Source of the DNA: Coriobacteriia bacterium
GTDB taxonomy: Bacteria > Actinomycetota > Coriobacteriia > Anaerosomatales > Anaerosomataceae
DNA: 64,000 nt
Direction of reading: 5' to 3'
NCBI GenBank assembly: GCA_030652115.1
Contig: JAUSBK010000007.1
Location: forward strand, 1 to 64,000
Shown: positions 45,600 to 55,717 of the stretch, one piece after another
Layout of the letters: each line of letters starts with the position of its first letter
Position numbering within the stretch: position 1 is the stretch's first letter
Notes under the pieces: model-generated
Told to the model about the DNA's origin: nothing
What the model saw: the letters and a program-made list of their open reading frames with translations, nothing else
The model's database searches: none
Program-made: the position numbers and the translations under genes

Positions 45600-46832
45600 G
45601 TGATTCGCTCCAATCGAAACCTCGCGCTGGTCGTGGCCGCGCGATTCATCTCCCGCCTCGGAGGCACGGCTGTCTGGTTCATCGGGACCATGGGCACGGC
45701 CGCCTACATCTTCGAGAGCACTCCCAAGCAACTCGCGATCATGTCGGCGATCAACGGGGCGGCTGCGATCGCCGGCTCGCTCGGCGCAGGCGTGCTCATC
45801 GACCGGTTCGGGCCACGCAAGGTCATGATCTGGGCCGAGATCCTGTGCATCGCTCCGGTGCTCTGGATGATGGTTGCGCCGACGTTCCCGCTGTTCATCG
45901 TGGGCTCGGCGCTCTTCTCGCTCTTCGGCATCCCCACGTGGACGGCAGGCGCATCCTTCGCGCCGTACATCACCGAGGGCAGGGAAGAGCTCGAGCGGGC
46001 GAACGCGTACATCGAGGGCGGCAGCTCCATCGGTTTCGTCATGGGTCCGGCCGTGGGCGCGCTCATCTCGAACGCGTTCGGCATGCGCTCGGTCTTCTGG
46101 GTCATGGCCGTGGCCTCGGCGGTCGCTGCCGTGGTGGCGTACTTCACGCGCATCGACGAGACTCCGCGCGAGCATGTCTCGGGTAACGCCTGGGCCGACT
46201 TCACCGACGGTCTCAAGATGGCGTACACGACGCGCTCGCTGCGCTACTACATCCTGCTCGGCTCGGCCGTGTGGTTCGGCTTCGGCGGCTTCCAGGCGCT
46301 CGAGTCGCTGTTCTACCGCGACGTGGTGGGCGTGGGTGTCGAGTGGCTGGGATGGATGAACACCGTCTTCGGCGTGGGCCTCGCGGCGGGTGCCGCTATG
46401 CTGCCGCGCCTCCCGAGGAAGCTGGTGACCGCGCGGGGTCTGGCGATCATGACAGCGCTTGCCGGCCTGGGCTCGATACTCTACGTGGGCTCGACCGACC
46501 TCATGTTCATCGCCGTGGGCGCTCTCATCTGGGGATTCATCATCGGCGCCGAGGAACCGCTCCTGCGGACGCTCATGCATCTCGACTCGCCGCACGAGTA
46601 CGTGGGCCGCATCATCGGCACGGCGCAGTGGCACAGAAGCGCGGGCGAGCTGCTGCCGCTCGCGTTCGTCCCTGCGCTTGCGGCGACCATCGGCATCCAG
46701 CAGACGCTCATCGGAGGTGGCATCCTCGTGGCGATCGCTGCGCTCGGCAGCATGGGTACAGCAACCGCGCTCGATCGCACGCGTCGGGCGAACGGCGTCG
46801 TGCCGGTGGAGCCTGCGCCTGAATCTGCCTGA
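45600..46832 (+). CDS. MFS permease
   Basis: This 410-residue protein has about twelve TM helices with the MFS loop 2-3 motif GVLIDRFGPRKVMIW. It resembles the enterobactin/macrolide exporter subgroup (MFS_3), but the substrate is not predictable. The GTG at 45600 has AAGAAGG nine bases ahead; the in-frame ATG at 45579 has no ribosome site. It lies 84 bp after cimA, possibly with its own promoter (TACACT at 45541-45546). Confidence 0.85.
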   Translation: MIRSNRNLALVVAARFISRLGGTAVWFIGTMGTAAYIFESTPKQLAIMSAINGAAAIAGSLGAGVLIDRFGPRKVMIWAEILCIAPVLWMMVAPTFPLFIVGSALFSLFGIPTWTAGASFAPYITEGREELERANAYIEGGSSIGFVMGPAVGALISNAFGMRSVFWVMAVASAVAAVVAYFTRIDETPREHVSGNAWADFTDGLKMAYTTRSLRYYILLGSAVWFGFGGFQALESLFYRDVVGVGVEWLGWMNTVFGVGLAAGAAMLPRLPRKLVTARGLAIMTALAGLGSILYVGSTDLMFIAVGALIWGFIIGAEEPLLRTLMHLDSPHEYVGRIIGTAQWHRSAGELLPLAFVPALAATIGIQQTLIGGGILVAIAALGSMGTATALDRTRRANGVVPVEPAPESA

Positions 46833-46915
46833 GACTCGTCGATTCGGCGTGCAGGATTCCCGCTGCCGCAGTGGAAATCCGATGCAGGGCACCACTATCG
46901 GCGAGAGGAGACACC

Positions 46916-47665
46916 GTGCGCGTCGTTCGCATCTTCCACGATGAAGACGTGCGCTACGGCCTTGCCGATGAAAGCATGGTCACGCTGATCTCCGACGAGC
47001 CGTTCGCTGCGTGGGAGACCGAGGGGATCGTGGCGCTGCCGCACGCGCAGCTGCTCGCCCCGGCGGTGCCCACCAAGGTCGTCTGCGCCGGCATCAACTA
47101 CCGCACCCATGCCGCCGAGATGGGGCACGCGATTCCTGACGAGCCGGTCATCTTCCTCAAGCCGCCCACCTCGGTGATCGGCCACGGTGCCGAGGTGCAT
47201 ATCCCGGCCGGCTTCGACTGCGTGGACTACGAGGGCGAGCTCGCGGTGATACTCGGTAGGCGCACGAGGTGCGTTTCGCCGGCGGAGGCCGCGACGCACG
47301 TCCTCGGCTTCGCCTGTGCGAACGACATCACCAATCGCGTGCTCCAGAAGCGCGATGGCCAGTGGACGCGCGCGAAGGGCTTCGACACGTTCTGCCCGCT
47401 CGGACCGTGGGTCGAGACGGACGCCGATCCGCTCGACTTGCTGCTCGAGACGTACGTGAACGGCGAGCAGCGGCAGCACGCGCGCACCTCGGACATGATC
47501 TTCGACCCGTTCGAGCTCGTGAGCTTCGTGAGCCACGTGATGACCCTGCTGCCCGGCGATGTGGTGCTCACCGGAACCCCCGGTGGCATCGGGCCGGTCT
47601 ACGCGGGCGACACCGTCGAGGTGCGCATCGAGGGCATCGGGAGCCTCATCAACCACATCGTGTAG
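46916..47665 (+). CDS. Fumarylacetoacetate hydrolase (FAH) family protein
   Basis: This 249-residue protein carries the FAH fold and metal ligands: VCAGINYRTHAAEMG, FLKPPTSVIGHG, DYEGELAVILGRR, FACANDITNRVLQ, AKGFDTFCPLGPW and LTGTPGGIGPV. Members include acylpyruvases, oxaloacetate decarboxylases and 2-hydroxyhepta-diene-dioate isomerases. With no aromatic degradation genes nearby, an acylpyruvase/oxaloacetate role is the safer guess. The GTG at 46916 follows GAGAGGAG. Confidence 0.9.
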   Translation: MRVVRIFHDEDVRYGLADESMVTLISDEPFAAWETEGIVALPHAQLLAPAVPTKVVCAGINYRTHAAEMGHAIPDEPVIFLKPPTSVIGHGAEVHIPAGFDCVDYEGELAVILGRRTRCVSPAEAATHVLGFACANDITNRVLQKRDGQWTRAKGFDTFCPLGPWVETDADPLDLLLETYVNGEQRQHARTSDMIFDPFELVSFVSHVMTLLPGDVVLTGTPGGIGPVYAGDTVEVRIEGIGSLINHIV

Positions 47666-47744
47666 CCGGTGCGCAGACAAAGCGCTGCGCGTGGCCGTGC
47701 GATTCCCGAAGGCGTTGTTGCGGCGTACCGTCGATCGGCGTACC

Positions 47745-47758
47745 ATACCATTCGGTAT
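47745..47758 (+). promoter_or_regulatory. Operator-like inverted repeat before the RHH/PIN pair
   Basis: ATACC-attc-GGTAT lies 18 bp before the antitoxin ATG. RHH antitoxins usually bind such short palindromes to repress their own operon. Confidence 0.5.
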
Positions 47759-47775
47759 GAATGGGAGGTATGACC

Positions 47776-48063
47776 ATGGCGGTCGAGAAGATCACAATCT
47801 CGTTGCCGGCAAGCCTCGTGAGTGAGATCGACCGTCTGTCTGCCGAAGAGGGCGTCTCGCGCAGCCATGTCGTGCGTGAGGCGGCGGCGCTGTACGTGAG
47901 CGATCGGGAGGCTGCGCGCGAGGTCGTGCGCAAGCGGTCCGCCGCACGCGAGGTGCTAGCCATGCTCGACGAGCTGCGCGGTCGCGTGCCCGCCGATGGG
48001 CGCCCGGTACTGGACATCCTCCGTGAGGCGCGTGGCCCCCTCGACGACGAGGCCGTGCGGTGA
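47776..48063 (+). CDS. Ribbon-helix-helix (CopG-type) antitoxin
   Basis: This 95-residue protein starts MAVEKITISLPASLVSEIDRL and has SRSHVVREAAALYV, a standard RHH DNA-binding domain, then a charged C-terminal segment likely to bind the toxin. Three in-frame ATGs lie close together (47761, 47770, 47776); GGGAGG at 47763-47768 favours the last. The PIN gene overlaps its stop by four bases. Confidence 0.88.
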   Translation: MAVEKITISLPASLVSEIDRLSAEEGVSRSHVVREAAALYVSDREAAREVVRKRSAAREVLAMLDELRGRVPADGRPVLDILREARGPLDDEAVR

Positions 48064-48461
48064 ACGAGGAGACGCTCGTCTTGGATGCGTCGGTGGGGGT
48101 CAAGTGGTTCAAAGATGAGGCCGGCTCCGCCGCGGCGCGCGGTCTCATCTCACAGCTCGGTGAGGGCTCGACGCGCCTGGTGGTGCCCGCCGTGTTCCCC
48201 TTCGAGGTGCTGGACGTCGCACGCCGGCTCTTCGGCATCGCCGAGGCGCGTGCGCTGTGGGAGGGCCTTTCAGCAGCAGGAGTGCTGGTGGCCAGCTCCG
48301 ACGAAGCGCTCCTGGCCGATACGCTTGAGGTCGCAAGCAGCCTCGGCTGCACACTCTACGACGCCGCGGCACCGGCGCTCGCGGCACGGCTGGGGTGCCC
48401 GCTCGTCTCGGCCGACAAGCGCGCGCACGCTCGCGTTGCGGGTGTTCGCCTCATCGGCTGA
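48060..48461 (+). CDS. PIN-domain ribonuclease toxin (VapC-like)
   Basis: This 133-residue PIN domain has Asp in LVLDASVGVKWF, Glu in FPFEVLDVAR, Asp in LYDAAAPALAARLG and Asp in PLVSADKRAHA. The start GTG overlaps the antitoxin stop (GTGA). It belongs to a different PIN subfamily (ASVGVKWF type) from the one at 20809, so the two modules are not recent duplicates. Confidence 0.9.
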   Translation: MNEETLVLDASVGVKWFKDEAGSAAARGLISQLGEGSTRLVVPAVFPFEVLDVARRLFGIAEARALWEGLSAAGVLVASSDEALLADTLEVASSLGCTLYDAAAPALAARLGCPLVSADKRAHARVAGVRLIG

Positions 48462-48590
48462 GGCACCGCCGACCGCCCATCGGAAAGGGCCACCTCTCGG
48501 CCCATCCGCACCCCATCATGTCGGGCCCCGGTGCTAGTATGGGTACACCATCTTGCGTCCCGGCTCATGCGAAGGGGGAGTCCTCGACCG

Positions 48591-48908
48591 ATGTCTTCCG
48601 ACCGTCTACGAACCCCCGACGTGGATGCGCTGCTCGCGGCATTCGGGGCGCTTGAGACCGACGACGAGCGCTACGCGTTCTTGCAGGATGTAGCGACGAT
48701 CCGGGAGATCAAGGACCTCGCCCAGCGTCTCGAGGTGGCGCGGATGCTCGACGCGGGCGAACACTACACGCACATCCAGCAGGTCACCGGCGCGTCGTCC
48801 ACGACCATCAGCCGCGTGAACCGCAGCCTCAACTACGGCGCCGAGGGCTACCGCATCGTGCTCGACCACCTCGGCCCGCTCGAGCCCGCCAAAGGTGGCG
48901 ACGCGTAA
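48591..48908 (+). CDS. YerC/YecD family TrpR-like regulator
   Basis: This 105-residue protein has the Trp-repressor-like helix-turn-helix fold: LAAFGALETDDERYAFLQDVATIREIKDLAQRLEVARML and ASSTTISRVNRSLNYG. The family is widespread in Gram-positive bacteria and its role is poorly known; it lacks an obvious tryptophan-site assignment. GAAGGGGGAG precedes the ATG. TAGTAT at 48535-48540 is a possible -10. dnaE begins directly after it. Confidence 0.88.
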   Translation: MSSDRLRTPDVDALLAAFGALETDDERYAFLQDVATIREIKDLAQRLEVARMLDAGEHYTHIQQVTGASSTTISRVNRSLNYGAEGYRIVLDHLGPLEPAKGGDA

Positions 48909-48912
48909 CATC

Positions 48913-51900
48913 ATGTCCGGTTTCGTCCACCTGCACACGCATTCGGAGTACTCGCTGCTCGACGGGCACGCGCGCATCTCGCGGCTCGTGAAGCGTGCCG
49001 CCGAGGTGGGTCAGGACACGCTCGCGCTCACCGACCACGGCGCCATGTACGGTGCGGTTGAGTTCTACCGGTCGGCGAAGAAGGCGGGGATCAAGCCGAT
49101 CATCGGTTGCGAGGCGTACTTCACGCCCGAGTCGCGGCTCAAGCGCGAGGGCAAGCAGGCGCTCTACCACCTTCTGCTGCTCGCGAAGAACGAGACGGGC
49201 TACCGCAATCTGATGGCGATCGTGAGCGAGGCCTCCACGCACGGCTTCTACTACAAACCCCGGGTGGACCTCGAGCTCTTGGAGCAGTACCACGAGGGCC
49301 TCGTCTGCACCTCGGCGTGTATGAGCGGCATCGTGAGCAAATCGATCGAGCAGGGCGACCTTGCCGCCGCGCACCGCTGGGCCGAGACGTACGAGCGCAT
49401 CTTCGGCGAGGACTTCTACCTCGAGATCCAGGAGCAGGGGATCGTCGCCGACAACGGGGTGACCCAGAGGCAGCTCTCGGCCGAGATCGCGCGCATGGGC
49501 GCCGAGATGGGCATCGGGCTGGTGGGCACCAACGACATCCACTACGTGATGGCCGAAGACGCGAAGGCGCAGGACCTGCTGCTGTGCGTGGGCACCGGCT
49601 CGACGATCGACGACCTGAGCCGGATGCGCTTCAGCTCCGACCAGTTCTACCTCAAGAGCGCCGATGAGATGACCTCCGCGCTGTCCGAGTATCCGGAGGC
49701 GCTCGCGAACACGGCGGCCATCGCCCGTGACTGCGATATCGAGCTCGAGTTCGACCGGATCATCCTGCCGAGGTTCGAGCCGGAGGACGGTTCTGAGGAG
49801 CCCGACTTCCTTCGCGCCGAGTGCATGCGCGGGCTCGAGCGTCGCTACGGCGCTCCGATTCCACCCGGGGCGCTCGAGCGGGTGGAGACCGAGCTTGAGG
49901 TCATCACCGGCAAGGGGCTTTCGGCGTACTTCCTGATCGTCGCCGACTTCGTGAAGTGGGCGAAGGACAACGGCATCGGCGTGGGGCCGGGCCGTGGTTC
50001 GGCGGCAGGCTCGATCATCAGCTACGCACTCGGCATCACGAACCTCGACCCGCTCGAGCACGGGCTTCTGTTCGAGCGCTTCTTGAACCCGGAGCGCATG
50101 GAGATGCCGGACATCGACATCGACTTCGACGACGAGCGTCGGCTCGAGGTCATCGAGTACGTGCGGCAGAAGTACGGCGCCGACCGAGTGGCGCAGGTGG
50201 TCACGTACTCCACGATGAAGTCGCGCGCCGCGATCCGCGACGCCGGGCGGGTGCTCGGCTACCCGTATTCGATCCCCGACAAGGTCGCCAAGCTCGTGCC
50301 CGAGCGCATCGACCGCAAGCCCGATGACGGCAAGGACATCTCGGACCTTACAATCGCGCTTCGCGACAACGCCGAGCTGCGCGACGCCTACCAGGGTGAC
50401 GCAGACACGAAGCGCATCATCGACGCGGCGCTCTCGCTCGAAAACGTGGTGCGTGGTGAGGGCATCCATGCGGCGGCCGTTGTGATCTGCCGCGACCCGC
50501 TGCACTACTACACCCCGGTGAAGCTCGACACCAAAGGCGGCTCGGTCATCACGCAGTACGAGGGATCCGTGATCGCCGACCTCGGGCTGCTCAAGATGGA
50601 CTTCCTCGGCCTGCGCACACTCACCGTGCTCGCCAAGGCCGTGCGGGCGATCGAGGACCACCACGGTGTGGTGATCGATCTGGACGCCATCCCGATGGAC
50701 GACAAGAAGACGTGGGCGCTGTTGCAGCGCGCCGACTCCGACGGCGTGTTCCAGGTGGAATCCGCCGGCATGAAGCGCGTTCTGCGCGACCTCAAGCCCA
50801 CGTGCTTTGCCGACCTGGTGGCCGTGGTCGCGCTCTTCCGCCCCGGTCCGATGGACTCGATCCCCGACTTCATCGCGCGCAAGCACGGCAAGACGCGCAT
50901 CGCTTACTACGACGACCGCATCAAGCACATCCTCGAGGAGACGTACGGCCTGATCGTGTACCAGGAGCAGGCCATGCGCATCGCGATGGAGATGGGCGGG
51001 TTCACGGCCGCCAAGGCGGACAAGCTCCGCAAAGGCATGGGCAAGAAGAAGATGGAGATCGTCGACGCACTCGAGCCTGAGTTCATGGCCGGCGCGAGCG
51101 AGCGCGGCTACGACCTCAAGGTGGCCGAGCGCGTGTGGTCCGACATGCGCAAGTTCGGCGAGTATGCGTTCAACAAGAGCCACGCCGCAGCGTACGGGCT
51201 CGTCTCGTACCAGACGGCGTACCTCAAGGCGCACTACCTGCTCGAGTACATGGCCGCCGTGCTCACCAGTTACACGGGCAAGAGCGAGACCATCGTCAAG
51301 TACATCGCGGCCTGCAATCAGGCCGGCATGAAGGTCCTGCCGCCCGATGTGAACTCCTCGGGCAAAGACTTCACCGCCGTGGAGGGTGCGATCCGCTTCG
51401 GCCTTGCGGGTATCCGCAACGTGGGTGAGGGCGTCGTCGAGACGATCGTCGCCGAGCGCAAGGCGAGCGGCCACTTCACATCGCTCCAGGACTTCTGCAA
51501 TCGCGTGGATATGCGGCAGGCGAACAAGAAGACGCTCGAGGCGCTCATCAAGGCAGGCGCATTCGACTCCACCGGCTACACCCGCAAGCATCTGATCTCG
51601 ATGATGGACTCGGCCGTGGACTCGGCCGTAAAGAAGCAGAAAGACGCGGACTCCGGCCAGACGTCGATGTTCGACTTCTTCGCCGCCGAGGAACACGGGC
51701 TCGCCGATGAGGTCCCGCCGCCGGACGGGGACGAATGGGACAAGGGCATCAAGCTCAAGTTCGAGAAGGAGATGCTCGGCATCTACGTCTCGGACCATCC
51801 GCTGCGCGAGATCGCCGCGGTCATCGCCGCGGCGCGCACCATGTCGTTTGGCGCCACCGACGAGTTCCGCGACGGCATGAGCGGTTGGTTCGCCGGCATC

Positions 51901-52380
51901 ATCTCGGCGTTCGACCGGGTGGCAACCAAGGCCGGCAAGCTCATGGCGACGTTCACACTCGAGGACCTCGAGGGCTCGCTGGACGGCGTGCTGTTCCCGC
52001 AGGTCTACGAGAAGTACCGCGACATCGTGGGGCTCGACATGGTGGTGCGGATGCGTGCGAAGGTCGAACGTTCGGACCGCGGACTCAAGCTCATCGTGCA
52101 CGAGATCGAGCCGCTGTCGGAGAGCGGGCAGTTCGAGCGTCCGCCCGGCACGCTGATGGTGCGCGCAGACCTCGACTTCCTCGGCAACGGCGGCGGCGTG
52201 CAGTTCAAGGAGATCCTCGGGCGGTACCCGGGTCGCGACTCGGTGCAGGTAGAGATGCGCACGCCGAATGGTACGAAGCAGCTTAAGTTGGGGGATGAGT
52301 ACAGGGTGAATGCGGCAGCGGCGGGGCTGCACGCGGAGCTCAAGGAGCTGCTTGGCGCCGACTCCGTGTGGGACGCCTAG
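48913..52380 (+). CDS. dnaE: DNA polymerase III alpha subunit
   Basis: DnaE is the replicative polymerase catalytic subunit. The 1155 residues from the ATG at 48913 begin FVHLHTHSEYSLLDG, the PHP domain with intact metal-binding His residues (HTHSEY, ALTDHGAMYG), so proofreading activity is possible. The Pol3 palm has GPGRGSAAGS and the catalytic aspartates in PDIDIDFDDERR. A helix-hairpin-helix region (GIRNVGEGVVETI) and a C-terminal OB-fold (about 990-1080) follow. It is a DnaE1-type protein. A GTG at 48895 overlaps the preceding gene and is less likely as start. The his promoter begins at the next base after its stop. Confidence 0.96.
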   Translation: MSGFVHLHTHSEYSLLDGHARISRLVKRAAEVGQDTLALTDHGAMYGAVEFYRSAKKAGIKPIIGCEAYFTPESRLKREGKQALYHLLLLAKNETGYRNLMAIVSEASTHGFYYKPRVDLELLEQYHEGLVCTSACMSGIVSKSIEQGDLAAAHRWAETYERIFGEDFYLEIQEQGIVADNGVTQRQLSAEIARMGAEMGIGLVGTNDIHYVMAEDAKAQDLLLCVGTGSTIDDLSRMRFSSDQFYLKSADEMTSALSEYPEALANTAAIARDCDIELEFDRIILPRFEPEDGSEEPDFLRAECMRGLERRYGAPIPPGALERVETELEVITGKGLSAYFLIVADFVKWAKDNGIGVGPGRGSAAGSIISYALGITNLDPLEHGLLFERFLNPERMEMPDIDIDFDDERRLEVIEYVRQKYGADRVAQVVTYSTMKSRAAIRDAGRVLGYPYSIPDKVAKLVPERIDRKPDDGKDISDLTIALRDNAELRDAYQGDADTKRIIDAALSLENVVRGEGIHAAAVVICRDPLHYYTPVKLDTKGGSVITQYEGSVIADLGLLKMDFLGLRTLTVLAKAVRAIEDHHGVVIDLDAIPMDDKKTWALLQRADSDGVFQVESAGMKRVLRDLKPTCFADLVAVVALFRPGPMDSIPDFIARKHGKTRIAYYDDRIKHILEETYGLIVYQEQAMRIAMEMGGFTAAKADKLRKGMGKKKMEIVDALEPEFMAGASERGYDLKVAERVWSDMRKFGEYAFNKSHAAAYGLVSYQTAYLKAHYLLEYMAAVLTSYTGKSETIVKYIAACNQAGMKVLPPDVNSSGKDFTAVEGAIRFGLAGIRNVGEGVVETIVAERKASGHFTSLQDFCNRVDMRQANKKTLEALIKAGAFDSTGYTRKHLISMMDSAVDSAVKKQKDADSGQTSMFDFFAAEEHGLADEVPPPDGDEWDKGIKLKFEKEMLGIYVSDHPLREIAAVIAAARTMSFGATDEFRDGMSGWFAGIISAFDRVATKAGKLMATFTLEDLEGSLDGVLFPQVYEKYRDIVGLDMVVRMRAKVERSDRGLKLIVHEIEPLSESGQFERPPGTLMVRADLDFLGNGGGVQFKEILGRYPGRDSVQVEMRTPNGTKQLKLGDEYRVNAAAAGLHAELKELLGADSVWDA

Positions 52381-52409
52381 TTGACGCGTTCCCGGCGGCC
52401 TGCCATACT
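52381..52409 (+). promoter_or_regulatory. Promoter of the his operon
   Basis: TTGACG (52381-52386) directly follows the dnaE stop, and CATACT (52404-52409) is 17 bp downstream. A second possible -10 (TAAAGT, 52435-52440) lies closer to hisZ. No T-box or attenuator was seen in the 78-bp gap. Confidence 0.6.
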
Positions 52410-52458
52410 GCGGTTCTGCATCACTCTACCGTGCTAAAGTACCCGGAGGTGACCTACT

Positions 52459-53730
52459 GTGCAGCCCGTGACCCCGCGCGGCTTCCGCGACGTGTTGTTC
52501 GCAGAAGCGCGCGAGCGTGAGGTGGTGACCGCCGCGATCGCAGCGGCGTTCTCGTCGTGGGGCTACGAGCCGGTGGAGACGCCGGTAGCCGAGGAGTTCG
52601 GCACCCTCGAGGCAGGAGCGGGCGGCGGACTCGACCAGACCGCGTTCCGCTTCTTCGACCTCGACGGCTCGCTTCTGGCCCTTCGCCCCGAGATGACGGT
52701 GCCGATCGCACGCGTGGTGGCATCGCGTCTGGCCGAGGTCCCCGGACCGCACCGCATCCGCTACGCCGCACCCGTGTTCCGGGAGCACGCGTCGCTGCGC
52801 GGCCAGGCACGCGAATTCACGCAGATCGGGATCGAGCTCGTGGGCGCGCACGGTCCTTCGGCCGACACCGAAGTCGTGCTGCTACTCATCGCGGCGCTCG
52901 AAGCAGCCGGCCTCTCCGAGTTCACCGTGGGCATCGGTACCGCCGAGGTGCTTCGCGCGCTCCTGGAGCGCGCTGGCGGGACCGAGGAGTGGAAGGCTGC
53001 GGGCATCGCAGCCGCGCAGAACCGCAACCTGGTGGAGCTCGACCGGCTCGCCGCGCGCGATGACCTCGATCCGGCGGTGGCGCGCGCTCTCCGTGAGGTG
53101 CCGCGCATCCGCGGAGGGGCCGAGGCGCTCGTGAAGGCATCGGCGCTCGCGGACGCGTGCGGGTGCGGAGACGCGCTCGCCGACCTTAGCGAGACGTGGC
53201 AGACCCTCGACTCCCTCGGGCAGACCGCGCGCGTGCAGCTCGACTTCGGCATCATGCGCTCGTTCGGGTACTACACCGGACTTCAGGTGGAGGCATACGC
53301 GCCGGGTCTCGGCCTGCCGCTCGCGGGCGGCGGCCGCTACGACGGTGTGCTGTCCACGTTCGGCCACGCCGCTCCCGCGGCGGGCTTTGCGCTCGGCCTC
53401 GAGCGGCTCATGATCGCGCTTGCCGAGCAAGACGCGAGCCCGCGCCTTGAGCCGCTGGATGCCGTGCTTGGCGGAGCGGAAGCGGTCGCGGTCTTCACGC
53501 AGGCCGCGCGGCTTCGTGATGCCGGATGGCGCGTGCGCGTTGCCCCGGGCGTGACGGGCGTCGCGCTCGTGCGCGAGGCCGATGCCCGCGTCGCAGCCGA
53601 AGCGCTCCTCGCCGAAGGTGGCATGCTCTACCGTGCCGACCGGGCAGGCGAGCCGGCCTCCATACTCGGCGACGTGCTGCCCGAGCCGCCCCGGCGCTCG
53701 TGGGCGGCCCGCGGAGGTGAGGTAGGGTGA
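52459..53730 (+). CDS. hisZ: ATP phosphoribosyltransferase regulatory subunit
   Basis: HisZ is a catalytically inactive HisRS-like protein that activates short-form HisG. The 423 residues have class II synthetase motifs: TPRGFRDVLF, LALRPEMTVPIARVVA, RYAAPVFREHASLRGQAREFTQIGIELVG and AGGGRYDGVL. It lacks a convincing anticodon-binding domain typical of HisS, and its overlap with hisG confirms the assignment. The start GTG follows GGAGGTGACCT. First gene of the his operon. Confidence 0.93.
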   Translation: MQPVTPRGFRDVLFAEAREREVVTAAIAAAFSSWGYEPVETPVAEEFGTLEAGAGGGLDQTAFRFFDLDGSLLALRPEMTVPIARVVASRLAEVPGPHRIRYAAPVFREHASLRGQAREFTQIGIELVGAHGPSADTEVVLLLIAALEAAGLSEFTVGIGTAEVLRALLERAGGTEEWKAAGIAAAQNRNLVELDRLAARDDLDPAVARALREVPRIRGGAEALVKASALADACGCGDALADLSETWQTLDSLGQTARVQLDFGIMRSFGYYTGLQVEAYAPGLGLPLAGGGRYDGVLSTFGHAAPAAGFALGLERLMIALAEQDASPRLEPLDAVLGGAEAVAVFTQAARLRDAGWRVRVAPGVTGVALVREADARVAAEALLAEGGMLYRADRAGEPASILGDVLPEPPRRSWAARGGEVG

Positions 53731-54410
53731 TGGCGCGACGCGGTGGCGAGGATCGGCGGTTGCGGATGGCGCTCCCCAAAGGCGCGCTTTACGCCGAGTC
53801 GGTGGCTCTTCTCGAGGCGGCCGGGCTCGACGTGACCGGCCTTGCGGATCCTGGCCGGCAGCTCACGCTTTCGGCCGGCGACATCGAGTACATCATCGGC
53901 AAGCCCACCGACATCCCCGTCTACGTGGCCTACGGCGGCGTGGACGTGGCGATCTCGGGCAAAGACGTGCTGCTCGAGTCCGCTCTCGACGTGGTGGAGA
54001 TGGTGGACCTCGGCTTCGGCGCGTGCCGTTTCGTGGTGGCCGAGCCGGAGGGTGCGTCGCGCAGCGTGGCCGAGATCTACCGGCACCTCGGCGTCATCCG
54101 CGTGGCCACGAAGTATCCGCGCATCACCGAGGCGCACTACGCTTCACGGGGGCTGCAGGTAGAACTGGTGAAGCTTTCGGGAAACATCGAACTGGCGCCG
54201 CTGATCGGATTGGCCGACCAGGTCGTGGACATCACGGCCACCGGCCGCACGCTTGCCGAGAATCGGCTGCGCATCGTCGATGAGGTGCTCTCGTCGACCG
54301 CGCGCTTCATCGCCAACCCGGTGAGCCTGAAGACGGACAGCGAGCGCGTGACCGGCATCGCCGAGGCGCTTGCAGCGGCAGCAGCCGCGCACGGAGGAGG
54401 AACAGCATGA
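53730..54410 (+). CDS. hisG: ATP phosphoribosyltransferase, short form
   Basis: HisG catalyses ATP + PRPP to phosphoribosyl-ATP, the first step of histidine synthesis. The 226 residues (short form) lack the C-terminal ACT-like domain, so HisZ is needed. Motifs: RMALPKGALYAESVALLEAAG, IGKPTDIPVYVAYGGVDVAISGKDVL, and the PRPP loop DITATGRTLAENRL. The ATG overlaps the hisZ stop (TGATG); a GTG three bases earlier is also possible. Confidence 0.95.
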   Translation: MARRGGEDRRLRMALPKGALYAESVALLEAAGLDVTGLADPGRQLTLSAGDIEYIIGKPTDIPVYVAYGGVDVAISGKDVLLESALDVVEMVDLGFGACRFVVAEPEGASRSVAEIYRHLGVIRVATKYPRITEAHYASRGLQVELVKLSGNIELAPLIGLADQVVDITATGRTLAENRLRIVDEVLSSTARFIANPVSLKTDSERVTGIAEALAAAAAAHGGGTA

Positions 54411-55717
54411 TGCGACGGATCGAGCTCACCCGCGGCCGGCGGCTTGCCCCTGCCGACGTGCCCCGCACGGGCGGCATCGATGCCGAGGTGCTCGGCGTAG
54501 CGCAGCGCATCATCGACGACGTGAAGGCGCGCGGCGACGAGGCGCTCCTCGACTACACGGCGCAGTTCGACCGCGCCACGCTCACCGACCTGCGCGTCTC
54601 CGAGGCCGAGATCGAGCTCGCGGTAGCCGAGGTGGGCGAGGAGTTCCTCGCGGCGATCGCTGAGGCCGCGTTCTCGATCGAGGAGTTCCACCAGCGGCAG
54701 GTAACGCAGTCGTGGTTCACCGCCGACGAGCGTGGCGTCTTTCTCGGCCAGAAAGTGACCGCGCTGTCGCGCGTGGGCATCTACGTGCCCGGCGGGCGTG
54801 CCTGCTACCCGTCATCCGTGCTCATGAATGCGATCCCCGCCATCGTGGCGGGTGTGGGCGAGATCGCGATGGTCGTGCCGCCGGATGCCGACGGTCGCGT
54901 GAACCCGTACACGCTCGCGGCCGCCGCCGAGGTCGGACTCACGGAGATCTACAAGGTCGGCGGCGCGCAGGCGGTCGCAGGACTCGCGTACGGCACGGCC
55001 ACGATCCCGCGGGTGGACAAGATCACCGGCCCCGGCAACGCGTACGTGACCGCCGCGAAGAAGCTCGTGATGGGCGACGTGGGCATCGATATGCTCGCCG
55101 GCCCCTCGGAGGTGCTGATCCTTGCCGACGAGACCGCCGAGCCGGCGTTCGTGGCGATCGACCTTATGGCCCAGGCCGAGCACGACCCGCGCGCGGCCAC
55201 CTATCTGGTGACGACCGACGCGACGCTCGCCGACGACGTTGAGGCTGCGCTCGCCGAGCTGCTGACGATGTCGCCGCGCGCCGATGTGATCGAGCGCTCG
55301 CTCACCGACAACGGCGTGGTCGTCATCTGTCCGGACGTGGATGTGGCGCTCGACGCCGCGAACATGATCGCCCCGGAGCACCTCGAGGTCATGATGGCCG
55401 ACCCGCTCGAGCTGCTCGGCGCCATCCAGAACGCAGGCGCCATCTTCCTCGGCCCGTGGACGCCGGAAAGCGTAGGCGACTACGTGGCCGGCCCGAACCA
55501 CGTGCTTCCCACGGGCGGCACGGCGCGCTTCTCCGGGCCGCTTTCGGTGGATGACTTCGTGAAGAAGTCGTCGGTGCTGTGCTACTCGCTCGAGGCCCTC
55601 GAGGCCGACGGCGCCACGGTGATCACGATCGCCGAGGCCGAGGGGCTCGACGCGCACGCCCGCGCGGTCGCGCTCAGGCTCGCAGCCGCGTTCGGCATGG
55701 ACGGTGATGTGTCGTGA
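54407..55717 (+). CDS. hisD: Histidinol dehydrogenase
   Basis: HisD carries out the last two oxidations, histidinol to histidine, with NAD and Zn. This 436-residue protein has [51 protein letters not shown], the zinc and general-base region AQAEHDPRA, and APEHLEVM. The ATG overlaps the hisG stop and has GGAGGAGG ahead. Confidence 0.97.
   Translation: MMRRIELTRGRRLAPADVPRTGGIDAEVLGVAQRIIDDVKARGDEALLDYTAQFDRATLTDLRVSEAEIELAVAEVGEEFLAAIAEAAFSIEEFHQRQVTQSWFTADERGVFLGQKVTALSRVGIYVPGGRACYPSSVLMNAIPAIVAGVGEIAMVVPPDADGRVNPYTLAAAAEVGLTEIYKVGGAQAVAGLAYGTATIPRVDKITGPGNAYVTAAKKLVMGDVGIDMLAGPSEVLILADETAEPAFVAIDLMAQAEHDPRAATYLVTTDATLADDVEAALAELLTMSPRADVIERSLTDNGVVVICPDVDVALDAANMIAPEHLEVMMADPLELLGAIQNAGAIFLGPWTPESVGDYVAGPNHVLPTGGTARFSGPLSVDDFVKKSSVLCYSLEALEADGATVITIAEAEGLDAHARAVALRLAAAFGMDGDVS

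Noticed and set aside
48829-52332. Very long open frame on the minus strand opposite dnaE, and similar ones at 43896-46895, 3278-4657, 7392-8900 and 13388-14908
   Set aside because: They are shadows of high-GC genes on the other strand. The encoded products are His/Arg/Val-rich without any family motif, and each is exactly covered by a well-identified gene.
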